DNA of 64,000 nucleotides from an uncultured Bacteroidota bacterium (GTDB taxonomy: Bacteria > Bacteroidota > Bacteroidia > Bacteroidales > UBA932), in NCBI GenBank assembly GCA_937901965.1, contig CALGSW010000002.1, positions 253,970 to 317,969 on the forward strand. Reading direction: 5' to 3'. The notes beneath the pieces are model-generated. The model was not told the DNA's origin. It saw only the letters and a list, made by a program, of their open reading frames with translations, and made no database searches. This document shows, piece by piece, positions 32,738-40,043 of the stretch; position 1 is the stretch's first letter; every line of letters begins with the position of its first letter. Position numbers and translations under genes: made by a program.

Positions 32738-34126
32738 ATGGCTATGTTCAGAGTTGAGGGCGGTCATCGGCTTAAAGGTGAGTTGATTCCGCAGGGTGCT
32801 AAGAATGAGGCGCTGCAGATTTTGTCGGCGGTATTACTGACGCCTGAGAGGGTTGTGGTGCATAATGTTCCGGATATTCTGGATGTGAATAAGCTTGTGG
32901 AGATGCTTGGGGATCTGGGGGTTGAGGTTGAGGAGCTCGGGGCGGGCGGCGCGGAAGCGGCGCGAGCCGATTCCGGGGCTGCGAGCAGCCCTGCCGGCGA
33001 AGCCGGCGCCGCCCGCCTGATATCAAGATCTTACGCCTTTACCGCACGTAACATAAATCTTGATTTTGTCCGCAGTGAGGAGTTTCGTAAGAAGTCATCT
33101 GCACTTCGTGGTTCTGTTATGCTTACCGGACCACTACTGGCAAGGTTTGGTTTCGCATTTATGCCTAAACCGGGTGGTGATAAAATTGGGAGGAGAAGGC
33201 TTGATACTCACCTGATTGGGTTTGAAAAGCTGGGGGCAAAGCTTGACTGGCAACAGGGTGCATCCTATTTTGAAATCACTGCTAAGGGGGGACTTCGCGG
33301 TGCATATATGTTGCTGGATGAGGCCTCTGTGACCGGAACAGCAAACATAGTTATGGCTGCCGTTCTTGCAAAGGGAACTACCACTATTTATAATGCTGCT
33401 TGTGAACCATATCTTCAGCAGTTATGCAAAATGCTAAACAGAATGGGGGCAAAAATCTCCGGAATCGGCTCAAATCTCCTCACTGTTGAGGGTGTTGAGT
33501 CGCTGGGCGGAACAGAGCACACCATCCTGCCTGATATGATTGAAGTAGGAAGCTTTGTAGGCCTCGCAGCCATGACCGGCAGCGAAATCACAATCAAGAA
33601 CGTCGCTTACGACGAGCTGGGCATTATCCCTGCTCAGTTCCGCCGTCTGGGCATTACTGTTGAGAGACGCGGAGACGATATTTTTATTCCTCAGCACGAG
33701 CACTATGAGATTGAGAGCTTCATGGATGGATCTATCATGACAATTGCCGATGCTCCATGGCCGGGGCTCACTCCGGACCTGTTATCGGTATTCCTGGTGG
33801 TTGCTACTCAGGCAAAGGGTAGCGTTCTGATTCACCAGAAGATGTTTGAGAGCAGGCTCTTCTTTGTTGATAAGCTCATTGATATGGGTGCCCAGATAAT
33901 TTTGTGTGATCCTCACAGGGCTACAATTATTGGCCACAACAGGGAGTTTTGTCTGAGAGGTACCAGAATGGTCTCTCCCGATATCAGGGCTGGTATAGCT
34001 ATGCTGATTGCGGCAATGAGTGCAAAGGGAGTATCTGTTATTGAGAATATTGAGCAGATAGACAGAGGTTATCAGGATATTGACAGAAGACTTAATTCAA
34101 TAGGGGCAAAAATTGAACGTATTTAA
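32738..34126 (+). CDS. murA: UDP-N-acetylglucosamine 1-carboxyvinyltransferase MurA, Asp active-site form with insertion
   Basis: The 462-residue enzyme catalyses the first committed step of peptidoglycan synthesis. It has GGHRLKGELIPQGAKNEALQILSA, ALRGSVMLTGPLLARFG, DTHLIGFEKLGA, LDEASVTGTANIVMAAVLAKGTT and TPDLLSVFLVVATQAKG. The loop that in E. coli carries catalytic Cys115 reads PGGDKIGRRRLD here, with Asp at about residue 148; this substitution is known to give intrinsic fosfomycin resistance. Residues about 68-94 (GAGGAEAARADSG... GAARL) are an extra Ala/Gly-rich segment encoded by a GC-rich three-hairpin element, explaining the size above the usual 420-435 residues. Confidence 0.94.
   Translation: MAMFRVEGGHRLKGELIPQGAKNEALQILSAVLLTPERVVVHNVPDILDVNKLVEMLGDLGVEVEELGAGGAEAARADSGAASSPAGEAGAARLISRSYAFTARNINLDFVRSEEFRKKSSALRGSVMLTGPLLARFGFAFMPKPGGDKIGRRRLDTHLIGFEKLGAKLDWQQGASYFEITAKGGLRGAYMLLDEASVTGTANIVMAAVLAKGTTTIYNAACEPYLQQLCKMLNRMGAKISGIGSNLLTVEGVESLGGTEHTILPDMIEVGSFVGLAAMTGSEITIKNVAYDELGIIPAQFRRLGITVERRGDDIFIPQHEHYEIESFMDGSIMTIADAPWPGLTPDLLSVFLVVATQAKGSVLIHQKMFESRLFFVDKLIDMGAQIILCDPHRATIIGHNREFCLRGTRMVSPDIRAGIAMLIAAMSAKGVSVIENIEQIDRGYQDIDRRLNSIGAKIERI
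32941..33017 (+). repeat. In-frame GC-rich three-hairpin element, copy 2 (murA)
   Basis: Outer stem of 12 perfect bp: GGCGGGCGGCGC (32941-32952) with GCGCCGCCCGCC (33006-33017). Inner hairpins: GGAAgCGGC-GCGA-GCCGaTTCC (32953-32974), GGGCTG-CGAG-CAGCCC (32976-32991) and GCCGG-CGAAG-CCGGC (32993-33007, its last bases competing with the outer arm). It lies in the murA region after GVEVEEL, where family members have a short turn. Confidence 0.85.
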
Positions 34127-34141
34127 TTGAAGAAGAAATAT

Positions 34142-36643
34142 ATGGCCAGCAAAGCACAGGATACCAAACAGAAAGAGAAAACAGATCCACAATCACAACC
34201 AAAGGTCGCAACCAAAAGCAAAAGCAGGTCCAAAACCGGCGAAAATGCTCCCCCTCCCAGGGGTATGGAGGCAGCCCGCCTTATAACAGGGCTCTTCTTT
34301 GGAGGGTTGTCCGTTTATACATTTATCGCTCTTATCTCTTATGTTTTTACATGGGCCGAGGATCAGTCTCTGCTCTCTAATCCTGATTTCTGGAATAATA
34401 TAGTTCCGGTTGAGAATGGTGGTGGAAAGATAGGTTTTCTTTGGTCTAACTTACTGGTGTCAAAGCTATTTGGTCTGGGCTCATTTGCAATTCCGCTATT
34501 TTTTGGTGCTGTTGCAATTTTTTCGCTGAGGATAAAAAGGGTACGACTTTTTAGAATATTCCTGCTTTCAGCTTTCGGTGCCATTATAATCTCCGTATTT
34601 TTCTCATACGTTTTTGGATTTACAAAATTTGTTGACTGGTTTGGAAACGGAGCCGGAGGCTCTTATGGCTATTATGTTAACGAGTGGCTGAATGCTATGA
34701 TAGGTGCCACGGGAGCAGGTATTCTTATAGTTACCGTACTGGTGTTGTGGCTCTTCTTGTGCAGCTACAGATTTATAACATGGTTCAACAGAGGAATTGA
34801 TGCCATTTTCCATAGAAAACCTAAAGAGAAGCCGGAGGAGGTACCCGCTGCTGAAGCTGTTGTTGCCGATGATCTGGCTGACGAGGCTGCTGAAGAGATA
34901 TCCCTAGAGGCAGATGTTGAAGATGCTGTTGCGCTTCCTGTTGAGCCCGATGCAGCCGATGCCGGTGAGGAGATACTATTTGAGATAGAGGATGAGGTTG
35001 GTAGTAATTCCGGTATTGAAGCAATACCCACTCCCCCGCAGGAGGAAATTCCTCTTGAGGTAATTGACGAAACAGAATCTGAGGAGGATGATTCAGAGGA
35101 CTTCCTTAAAGATCTTCCTTCCGGGTCGCTTGATACACTCTTTGACCCAAGACTTGATCTCCCAAATTATAAATCACCGGGCATTGATCTTCTTGATGAT
35201 TATAAGGACAAACGTTTTGAGGTTTCACGCGAAGAGCTTGAGATGAACAAAAGGCGTATTGTTAAGACTCTTGGTGATTACAAGATTGGAATTGAAAGAA
35301 TTACAGCCAGAACAGGTCCTACTGTTACAATGTATGAAATAACACCGTCTGCCGGCGTAAGAATTTCTCAGATCAAACGCCTTGAGGATGATATAGCTAT
35401 GTCTCTTGCCGCAAGAGGTGTACGTATTATTGCACCTATACCAGGTACTAACAGTGTGGGTATTGAGGTTGCAAATTCAAAACCAAGCGTTGTCCCTCTT
35501 AAATCAATGTTGCTTGAGGATAAATTCCGCAACTCCGGCTTTGAACTACCTATCGTTCTCGGCAGAACTATATCTAATGAAGCTCTCGCCTTTGACCTTG
35601 CCAAGATGCCCCACCTTCTGGTTGCCGGTGCAACCGGTCAGGGTAAATCTGTTGGTCTTAATGCAATAATATCTTCTCTCCTTTATACGAAGCATCCATC
35701 CGAGATGAAGTTCGTGCTTGTGGACCCAAAGAAGGTTGAACTCTCACTATATGCAAAAATTGAGAACCACTTCCTGGCAAAACTTCCTGATGCAGAGGAG
35801 GCTATCATTACAGATACACAGAAAGTTGTGTATACTCTTAAATCTCTTACAATTGAGATGGATACTCGCTATGACCTCCTCAAGCTTGCCCATGTAAGAA
35901 ACATTAAGGAGTATAACGAGAAGTTCCTTTCGCGTAAACTTAACCCTCTCAAAGGGCACAAATTCATGCCATTTATAGTTGTGGTTATTGACGAATACGC
36001 AGACCTGCTTATGACTGCCGGCCGAGAGGTTGAGGAGCCTCTCACAAGGCTTGCTCAGCTTGCCAGAGCAATAGGTATTCACCTTGTTATTGCTACTCAG
36101 CGTCCTACTACAAATATCATTACCGGCCTTATCAAGGCAAACTTCCCGGCGAGGGTTGCCTTTAAAGTTATTTCAAGCATTGACTCACGTACTATCCTTG
36201 ACACTACAGGTGCAAACCAGCTGATAGGCCGAGGTGATATGCTCTTCATGTCCGGAGCCGAGCTCACCCGTGTGCAGTGTGCTCTTATTGAAACCAAGGA
36301 GATAGACCGCGTTGTACAATTTATAAGCGACCAGAAGGGATACTCATCTGCACACTATCTGCCTGAATACGTAGGCGAGGAGGGAGAGGCAATGGCCGGA
36401 GAGATAGACCTGGGTAAGCGTGACAAGCTCTTTGATGAAGCTGCAAAACTTGTAGTTCAGTATCAGCAAGGATCTACCTCACTAATTCAGAGACGAATGA
36501 ACCTTGGCTATAACCGCGCAGGCCGAATAATGGACCAGCTTGAAGCCGCCGGAATCGTCGGTCCGTCAGAGGGAAGCAAAGCCCGCCAGGTTATGATTAC
36601 CGATTTCAACTCACTTGACAGAATTCTCGCTAGTCTGGACTAA
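34142..36643 (+). CDS. ftsK: DNA translocase FtsK/SpoIIIE
   Basis: The 833-residue product couples cell division and chromosome segregation. Four TM helices lie in about residues 45-210 (ITGLFFGGLSVYTFIALISYVF, SKLFGLGSFAIPLFFGAVAIF, IFLLSAFGAIIISVFFSYVFGF, GAGILIVTVLVLWLFLCSY). An acidic linker (about 225-330) follows, then the alpha/beta motor with GATGQGKSVGLNAI (Walker A), FVLVDPKKVELSLY, VVVIDEYADLLM (Walker B) and ATQRPTTNIITGLIKANFPARVAFKV. The C-terminal gamma winged helix (STSLIQRRMNLGYNRAGRIMDQLEAAGIVG) reads KOPS-like sites. ATG at 34142 chosen over a TTG at 34127. It starts 15 nt after murA. Confidence 0.95.
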   Translation: MASKAQDTKQKEKTDPQSQPKVATKSKSRSKTGENAPPPRGMEAARLITGLFFGGLSVYTFIALISYVFTWAEDQSLLSNPDFWNNIVPVENGGGKIGFLWSNLLVSKLFGLGSFAIPLFFGAVAIFSLRIKRVRLFRIFLLSAFGAIIISVFFSYVFGFTKFVDWFGNGAGGSYGYYVNEWLNAMIGATGAGILIVTVLVLWLFLCSYRFITWFNRGIDAIFHRKPKEKPEEVPAAEAVVADDLADEAAEEISLEADVEDAVALPVEPDAADAGEEILFEIEDEVGSNSGIEAIPTPPQEEIPLEVIDETESEEDDSEDFLKDLPSGSLDTLFDPRLDLPNYKSPGIDLLDDYKDKRFEVSREELEMNKRRIVKTLGDYKIGIERITARTGPTVTMYEITPSAGVRISQIKRLEDDIAMSLAARGVRIIAPIPGTNSVGIEVANSKPSVVPLKSMLLEDKFRNSGFELPIVLGRTISNEALAFDLAKMPHLLVAGATGQGKSVGLNAIISSLLYTKHPSEMKFVLVDPKKVELSLYAKIENHFLAKLPDAEEAIITDTQKVVYTLKSLTIEMDTRYDLLKLAHVRNIKEYNEKFLSRKLNPLKGHKFMPFIVVVIDEYADLLMTAGREVEEPLTRLAQLARAIGIHLVIATQRPTTNIITGLIKANFPARVAFKVISSIDSRTILDTTGANQLIGRGDMLFMSGAELTRVQCALIETKEIDRVVQFISDQKGYSSAHYLPEYVGEEGEAMAGEIDLGKRDKLFDEAAKLVVQYQQGSTSLIQRRMNLGYNRAGRIMDQLEAAGIVGPSEGSKARQVMITDFNSLDRILASLD

Positions 36644-36675
36644 AGTGATGGCAGACGTTCTCGCCTGTGGCAGGT

Positions 36676-36800
36676 GTGGGTGGGACAAGCCTCCATGGAT
36701 TTGACTATGAGGTGTTTGCAAAATGAGTTTTGACAGTTTTGATAATTTTGTAATTTGTAAAGTAATGACTAACACACATATAGACGCTTGTCCCACCCAA
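36676..36800. repeat. Repeat D, copy 2, overlapping the LolA-like start
   Basis: Left GTGGGTGGGACAAGC (36676-36690) pairs with right GCTTGTCCCACCCAAC-type end (36786-36801). The interior is AT-rich with TTTGCAAAATG/ATTTGTAAAG halves, as in other D copies. It begins 33 nt after the ftsK stop. Confidence 0.82.
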
Positions 36801-37487
36801 CCCCAACACCTCAATTACGTTCAGTTCATTACCTCCCTCTTCTTTCTCCTCGGTTTAACCATATTCTCATCCGCACCGGCATATGCCTCAAATAAAACCT
36901 CTGACATACTTTCGGCCTTAAGCCGGAATATTAAGAGTGCACCATCAATTAGGATGGAGTTTGACGTTTATGTCTCTTCATCTAATGGTAGCTATTCCGG
37001 GACTGTGCTGGCGGCAGGGAATTCGTATAAACTTGTAAATCCGCAGTTTGAGCTTTATTGTGATGGTGAGTCAAAGTGGATGGTGAACCACACTGAGAGG
37101 GAGATAACTGTTTTTCAACATGATGCCTCTCAAACCGATATTGTTGAAAATCCTTTGGGATTTTTTACTTCAATCGGGAATAGTTACAATTTTGCCGAAA
37201 GGTCTGGGAAGGAGTTTATAAGAAATGTGAATCCAGTTATAAATGGAAAAGAGGTATGGATGGTTAATCTTAAACCCAAGAATAGTCGTGCACCATATAA
37301 AACTATTAAGCTTGGAATAGATAAGAATAATAATCAGCCGGTTATAGTCGTATATACATCAAGGGATAACTCGGTATTCACTATTGTAGTAAAGAAATTT
37401 GTTCGTCTTGAGCAACCTCTTCCTCAATCAACCTTCAAACTGCCAAAGAGCACTCCATCTGGTTATAAGACAAATGATCTAAGGTAA
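36765..37487 (+). CDS. LolA-like outer-membrane lipoprotein carrier; start supplied by repeat D
   Basis: The core (from FITSLFFLLGLTIFSSAPAYA, a signal-peptide hydrophobic stretch) is a LolA-fold periplasmic carrier: ILSALSRNIKSAPSIRMEFDVYV, GSYSGTVLAAGNSYKLVNPQFELYCDGESKWMVNHTEREITVF, VWMVNLKPKN and TFKLPKS. The family ferries lipoproteins from LolCDE to the outer membrane. The only ATGs in frame (36723, 36765) fall inside repeat D, and the right D terminus is translated as A-C-P-T-Q-P. The signal peptide therefore has a long odd N-region. Either the repeat donated a start or translation uses a non-AUG codon such as ATT near 36830. Directly follows ftsK. Confidence 0.8.
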   Translation: MTNTHIDACPTQPQHLNYVQFITSLFFLLGLTIFSSAPAYASNKTSDILSALSRNIKSAPSIRMEFDVYVSSSNGSYSGTVLAAGNSYKLVNPQFELYCDGESKWMVNHTEREITVFQHDASQTDIVENPLGFFTSIGNSYNFAERSGKEFIRNVNPVINGKEVWMVNLKPKNSRAPYKTIKLGIDKNNNQPVIVVYTSRDNSVFTIVVKKFVRLEQPLPQSTFKLPKSTPSGYKTNDLR

Positions 37488-37589
37488 AATTATCAAAAGT
37501 TTCAACCGTCTCAATTCAGGAATCATATATATTGTTTTAGATTTCTGGAAATAGAATTGGAAAAATTTCTTACATAATTGGAAAAACAG

Positions 37590-37613
37590 AATCCGGCCCG
37601 GGCTGGATTTTTT
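37590..37613 (+). terminator. Terminator after the LolA-like gene
   Basis: AATCCGGCC pairs with GGCTGGATT around CG, one G-T pair, followed by a T run ending about 37613. It lies 103 nt after the stop; the remaining gap to 37651 shows nothing else. Confidence 0.6.
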
Positions 37614-37651
37614 CTTGTCAGAGTATCTTTAGGCTATCATAATTTGAGGAT

Positions 37652-38302
37652 ATGGAAAGCAGAAGATCAAAATTTGAAAATTTATTGGTACAAAGGAGTA
37701 TGGTGAAAGAGGCTAATATGAAATCGGCTAATAGACTATTGGGATTGAACCGGATTCAAAGGGTAAAACATCGGGTTATAAATGGGAAATTTCATGTCTA
37801 TGTAAGGGGATTTCAGAGGAGGGAGCTTTTCCACGATGATGAGGAGAGGATGATGTTTTTAATAATTGTTAATGAGGTATTTGCTGAGACAAAATCTACT
37901 CTTTATGCCTACATTTTAATGGATAATCATGTTCATCTTCTCCTGGAAACCAAAGTGTTATCAACTCTTATGGGGCAAATTTTGTATCGGTATTCAAGGT
38001 GGTACAAACGCAAGTGGCCGATTGTTATGAAGGTTTTTGACACTCCTTACGGAAGTTCGCCTATTAGCAGGCCATCAACTTTTTATGACACCTTCCTCTA
38101 TTTGCTGAGTAATGCAAAGAGGGCTAAATTGTGTGAAGTCCATCAGGATTATTTCTGGAGCTCTGCTAATAAGTATTTTTCAGGTGGAAAGCATCTGCTT
38201 GACAGTTATATAAAAGTAGATACAACATATGCAGAGCAGGAGTTTAAAAATGTGAAAACTCTTTTATTGTCCGGTGACAAGCTTGTAGAGGAACTGGATT
38301 GA
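37652..38302 (+). CDS. Second REP-associated tyrosine transposase-like protein
   Basis: A 216-residue Y1 HUH protein. It has FHVYVRGFQRRELFHDDEERMMFL, AYILMDNHVHLLLET (HUH His pair), LYRYSRWYKRKW (candidate catalytic Tyr) and FLYLLSNAKRAKLCEVHQDYFWSS. It lacks the C-terminal helix-turn-helix of the 28894 paralogue and is only distantly similar to it, so the two were probably acquired separately. Its 3' end overlaps the convergent Nudix gene by 39 nt. No A/B/C repeats flank it closely; the nearest element is repeat D at 36676. Confidence 0.75.
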   Translation: MESRRSKFENLLVQRSMVKEANMKSANRLLGLNRIQRVKHRVINGKFHVYVRGFQRRELFHDDEERMMFLIIVNEVFAETKSTLYAYILMDNHVHLLLETKVLSTLMGQILYRYSRWYKRKWPIVMKVFDTPYGSSPISRPSTFYDTFLYLLSNAKRAKLCEVHQDYFWSSANKYFSGGKHLLDSYIKVDTTYAEQEFKNVKTLLLSGDKLVEELD

Positions 38303-38881
38303 GGGGTAGGTGTCTGAGAAGTAGTTGGGAAGCTGGGATTCGGGGGCCCAGATGGCGCGCTCGATGTCTTCTTCTGACTGGGGGTGGGTGTCGGTGCCAT
38401 TACCGAGGTAATTCATGTGGAACCAGCTGGTGGTTTTTAGGTAGAAGAGGCCGTCGCGATGGTAGGTGTGGAATGTATCGCAGAGGTGTTCGCATAGTTG
38501 CAGGTCTTGGACTCCGCACTCCTCCTGAACCTCTCTGATGGCCGTCTGGCTTATATCTTCACCTTGCTCCTGCATCCCTTTGGGGAAGTCCCAGACTCCG
38601 TGGTGGAAGATGATCAGGTATTCGCCCTTTTTGTTACGTACAATTCCTCCTCCTGCGGTGATGGGGGTGAGGTTTGTAGTTAGCCTGGCTATTGTTTGGA
38701 CTTTGTCTTCGGTTGATATGTAGAGTTTCTCAAGTTGAGGAGTCTCTTCAAAGTATCTTGGAAGATCTTCAAGTTTGGGAAATATGTCCGGTGAGTATAT
38801 AACTGCGTCGGGTTCTGTAAGGGCCTTATGTTTTGGAGAGCAGACTGCAAGGCAGCGCTTGTTGAAGAAGATTCTGTACAT
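38264..38881 (-). CDS. Nudix hydrolase
   Basis: A 205-residue Nudix protein. The box GX5EX7REUXEEXGU is complete: GMQEQGEDISQTAIREVQEECGV (about 117-139), preceded by AGGGIVRNKKGEYLIIFHHGVWDFPKG. An N-terminal domain of about 85 residues (MYRIFFNKRCLAVCSPKH... EKLYISTEDKVQTIARL) is typical of a Bacteroidetes subgroup found next to pyrE. Substrate unknown; candidates are nucleoside diphosphate derivatives. It is divergent from pyrE and its last 13 codons overlap the end of the RAYT-like gene on the other strand. Confidence 0.9.
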   Translation of the reverse strand: MYRIFFNKRCLAVCSPKHKALTEPDAVIYSPDIFPKLEDLPRYFEETPQLEKLYISTEDKVQTIARLTTNLTPITAGGGIVRNKKGEYLIIFHHGVWDFPKGMQEQGEDISQTAIREVQEECGVQDLQLCEHLCDTFHTYHRDGLFYLKTTSWFHMNYLGNGTDTHPQSEEDIERAIWAPESQLPNYFSDTYPSIQFLYKLVTGQ

Positions 38882-38903
38882 TAAAAAATAGGAATGAAAT
38901 TAC

Positions 38904-38921
38904 TATCTTTGTACAAAGATA
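38904..38921. promoter_or_regulatory. Palindromic divergent promoter for pyrE and the Nudix gene
   Basis: TATCTTTGTACAAAGATA is a perfect 18-bp palindrome. It holds a TAnnTTTG -7 box on each strand: 38904-38911 for pyrE and 38914-38921 for the Nudix gene. Transcription from one side should block the other. The pyrE ATG is only about 10-13 nt from the predicted start. Confidence 0.6.
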
Positions 38922-38929
38922 TGTTTTTT

Positions 38930-39565
38930 ATGGAGTCTATTGAAAAAATTATTGCCAGACAGCTGCTAGATATTAAAGCTGTGAGACTTAGCCCTGATAA
39001 ACCGTTTACCTGGGCTTCAGGCTGGAAGGCACCCATTTATTGTGATAACAGGAAGATTTTGTCCTACCCTAAGGCAAGGGAGATTGTATATAAGAGTCTT
39101 GCGAGAATTGTAGAGCAGAACTATCCAAAAGCTGATTTTATTGCAGGTGTTGCCACCGGTGCAATTGCCTGGGGTATGCTTGTGGCCGAGTTTCTGGGAA
39201 AGCCGTTTGTATATGTTAGGCCTAAACCAAAGGATCATGGAACAGGGGCTCAGGTGGAGGGTGATCTTCCGCACGGTGCCAACGTAGTGATGGTTGAGGA
39301 TCTTATATCTACCGGCCAGAGCTCTCTCTCTGCTGTTGAGGCTGTTGAGAAGAGTGGCGGTCATGTACTTGGGATGGTGGCTATCTTCTCTTATAATTTT
39401 GACAAAAGCAGACGCTCTTTTGAGTACAGGAACCTGGAACTGAGGACGCTCACAAATTATGACACACTTATAGAGGAGGCTGTGAGCTGTAACTATATTA
39501 AGGAGGAGGAGCTGGAGACACTGCGCGACTGGCGTTTCCGTCCTGATGTCTGGGGAGTGGAGTAG
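38930..39565 (+). CDS. pyrE: Orotate phosphoribosyltransferase
   Basis: The 211-residue enzyme converts orotate and PRPP to OMP in pyrimidine synthesis. Motifs: FTWASGWKAPIYCDNRKILSYPKARE (N-terminal orotate region), DFIAGVATGAIAWGMLVAEFLGKPFVYVRPKPKDHGTG (flexible loop) and the PRPP signature VVMVEDLISTGQSS. The ATG at 38930 fits homologues (MESIEKIIARQLL) and the promoter; upstream in-frame ATGs would precede or coincide with the -7 box. Followed after 25 nt by an SRPBCC gene, a common Bacteroidetes arrangement. Confidence 0.95.
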   Translation: MESIEKIIARQLLDIKAVRLSPDKPFTWASGWKAPIYCDNRKILSYPKAREIVYKSLARIVEQNYPKADFIAGVATGAIAWGMLVAEFLGKPFVYVRPKPKDHGTGAQVEGDLPHGANVVMVEDLISTGQSSLSAVEAVEKSGGHVLGMVAIFSYNFDKSRRSFEYRNLELRTLTNYDTLIEEAVSCNYIKEEELETLRDWRFRPDVWGVE

Positions 39566-39590
39566 TTATATGATTCATTAATAATTGACT

Positions 39591-40010
39591 ATGAGTACAA
39601 CAAATGCTGTGGGCAGACAGATAAAGGTCTCTCGTCCTGCTAGTGAGTTGTTTGCTGTTTTTTCTGACCTTACAAATTTCACAAGGGGGCTGCCTCAGGA
39701 GCAACTAGTGAAGGCCGATGTAGTTGCCACTTCTGAGTCAATCAGAGGTAAGCTTCAGGGGATGGAGATTGGAATAAAGATAGGGGAGCGGATTCCATTT
39801 ACGTTGGTTAAATATGAATCGTTTGGCCCCTCTCCCGTACCATTCAGAATTTTTGTAAGGATAGAGGATGCCGGAGCTCTTAAGAGCTTGTTTAGTTTAG
39901 AGCTGGAGGCTGAGCTTAGCGGAATGTTTAAGATGATGCTTAGAGGAAAGCTTCAGGAGGCTGTTGATCAGTTAACTGACAGACTGGAAGGGGCGCTTGG
40001 AGGATCTTGA
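39591..40010 (+). CDS. SRPBCC/START-like protein
   Basis: A 139-residue protein with START-fold features: IKVSRPASELFAVFSDLTNFTRGLPQE at the N-terminus, a central beta-rich part (GMEIGIKIGERIPFTLVKYESFG), and a C-terminal helix (LRGKLQEAVDQLTDRLEGAL). Proteins of this type follow pyrE in many Bacteroidetes and their ligand is unknown. ATG at 39591; a TTG lies two codons earlier. Confidence 0.78.
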   Translation: MSTTNAVGRQIKVSRPASELFAVFSDLTNFTRGLPQEQLVKADVVATSESIRGKLQGMEIGIKIGERIPFTLVKYESFGPSPVPFRIFVRIEDAGALKSLFSLELEAELSGMFKMMLRGKLQEAVDQLTDRLEGALGGS

Positions 40011-40043
40011 GATAAGTTAGATTTTAACCCCAAATTTACTATA

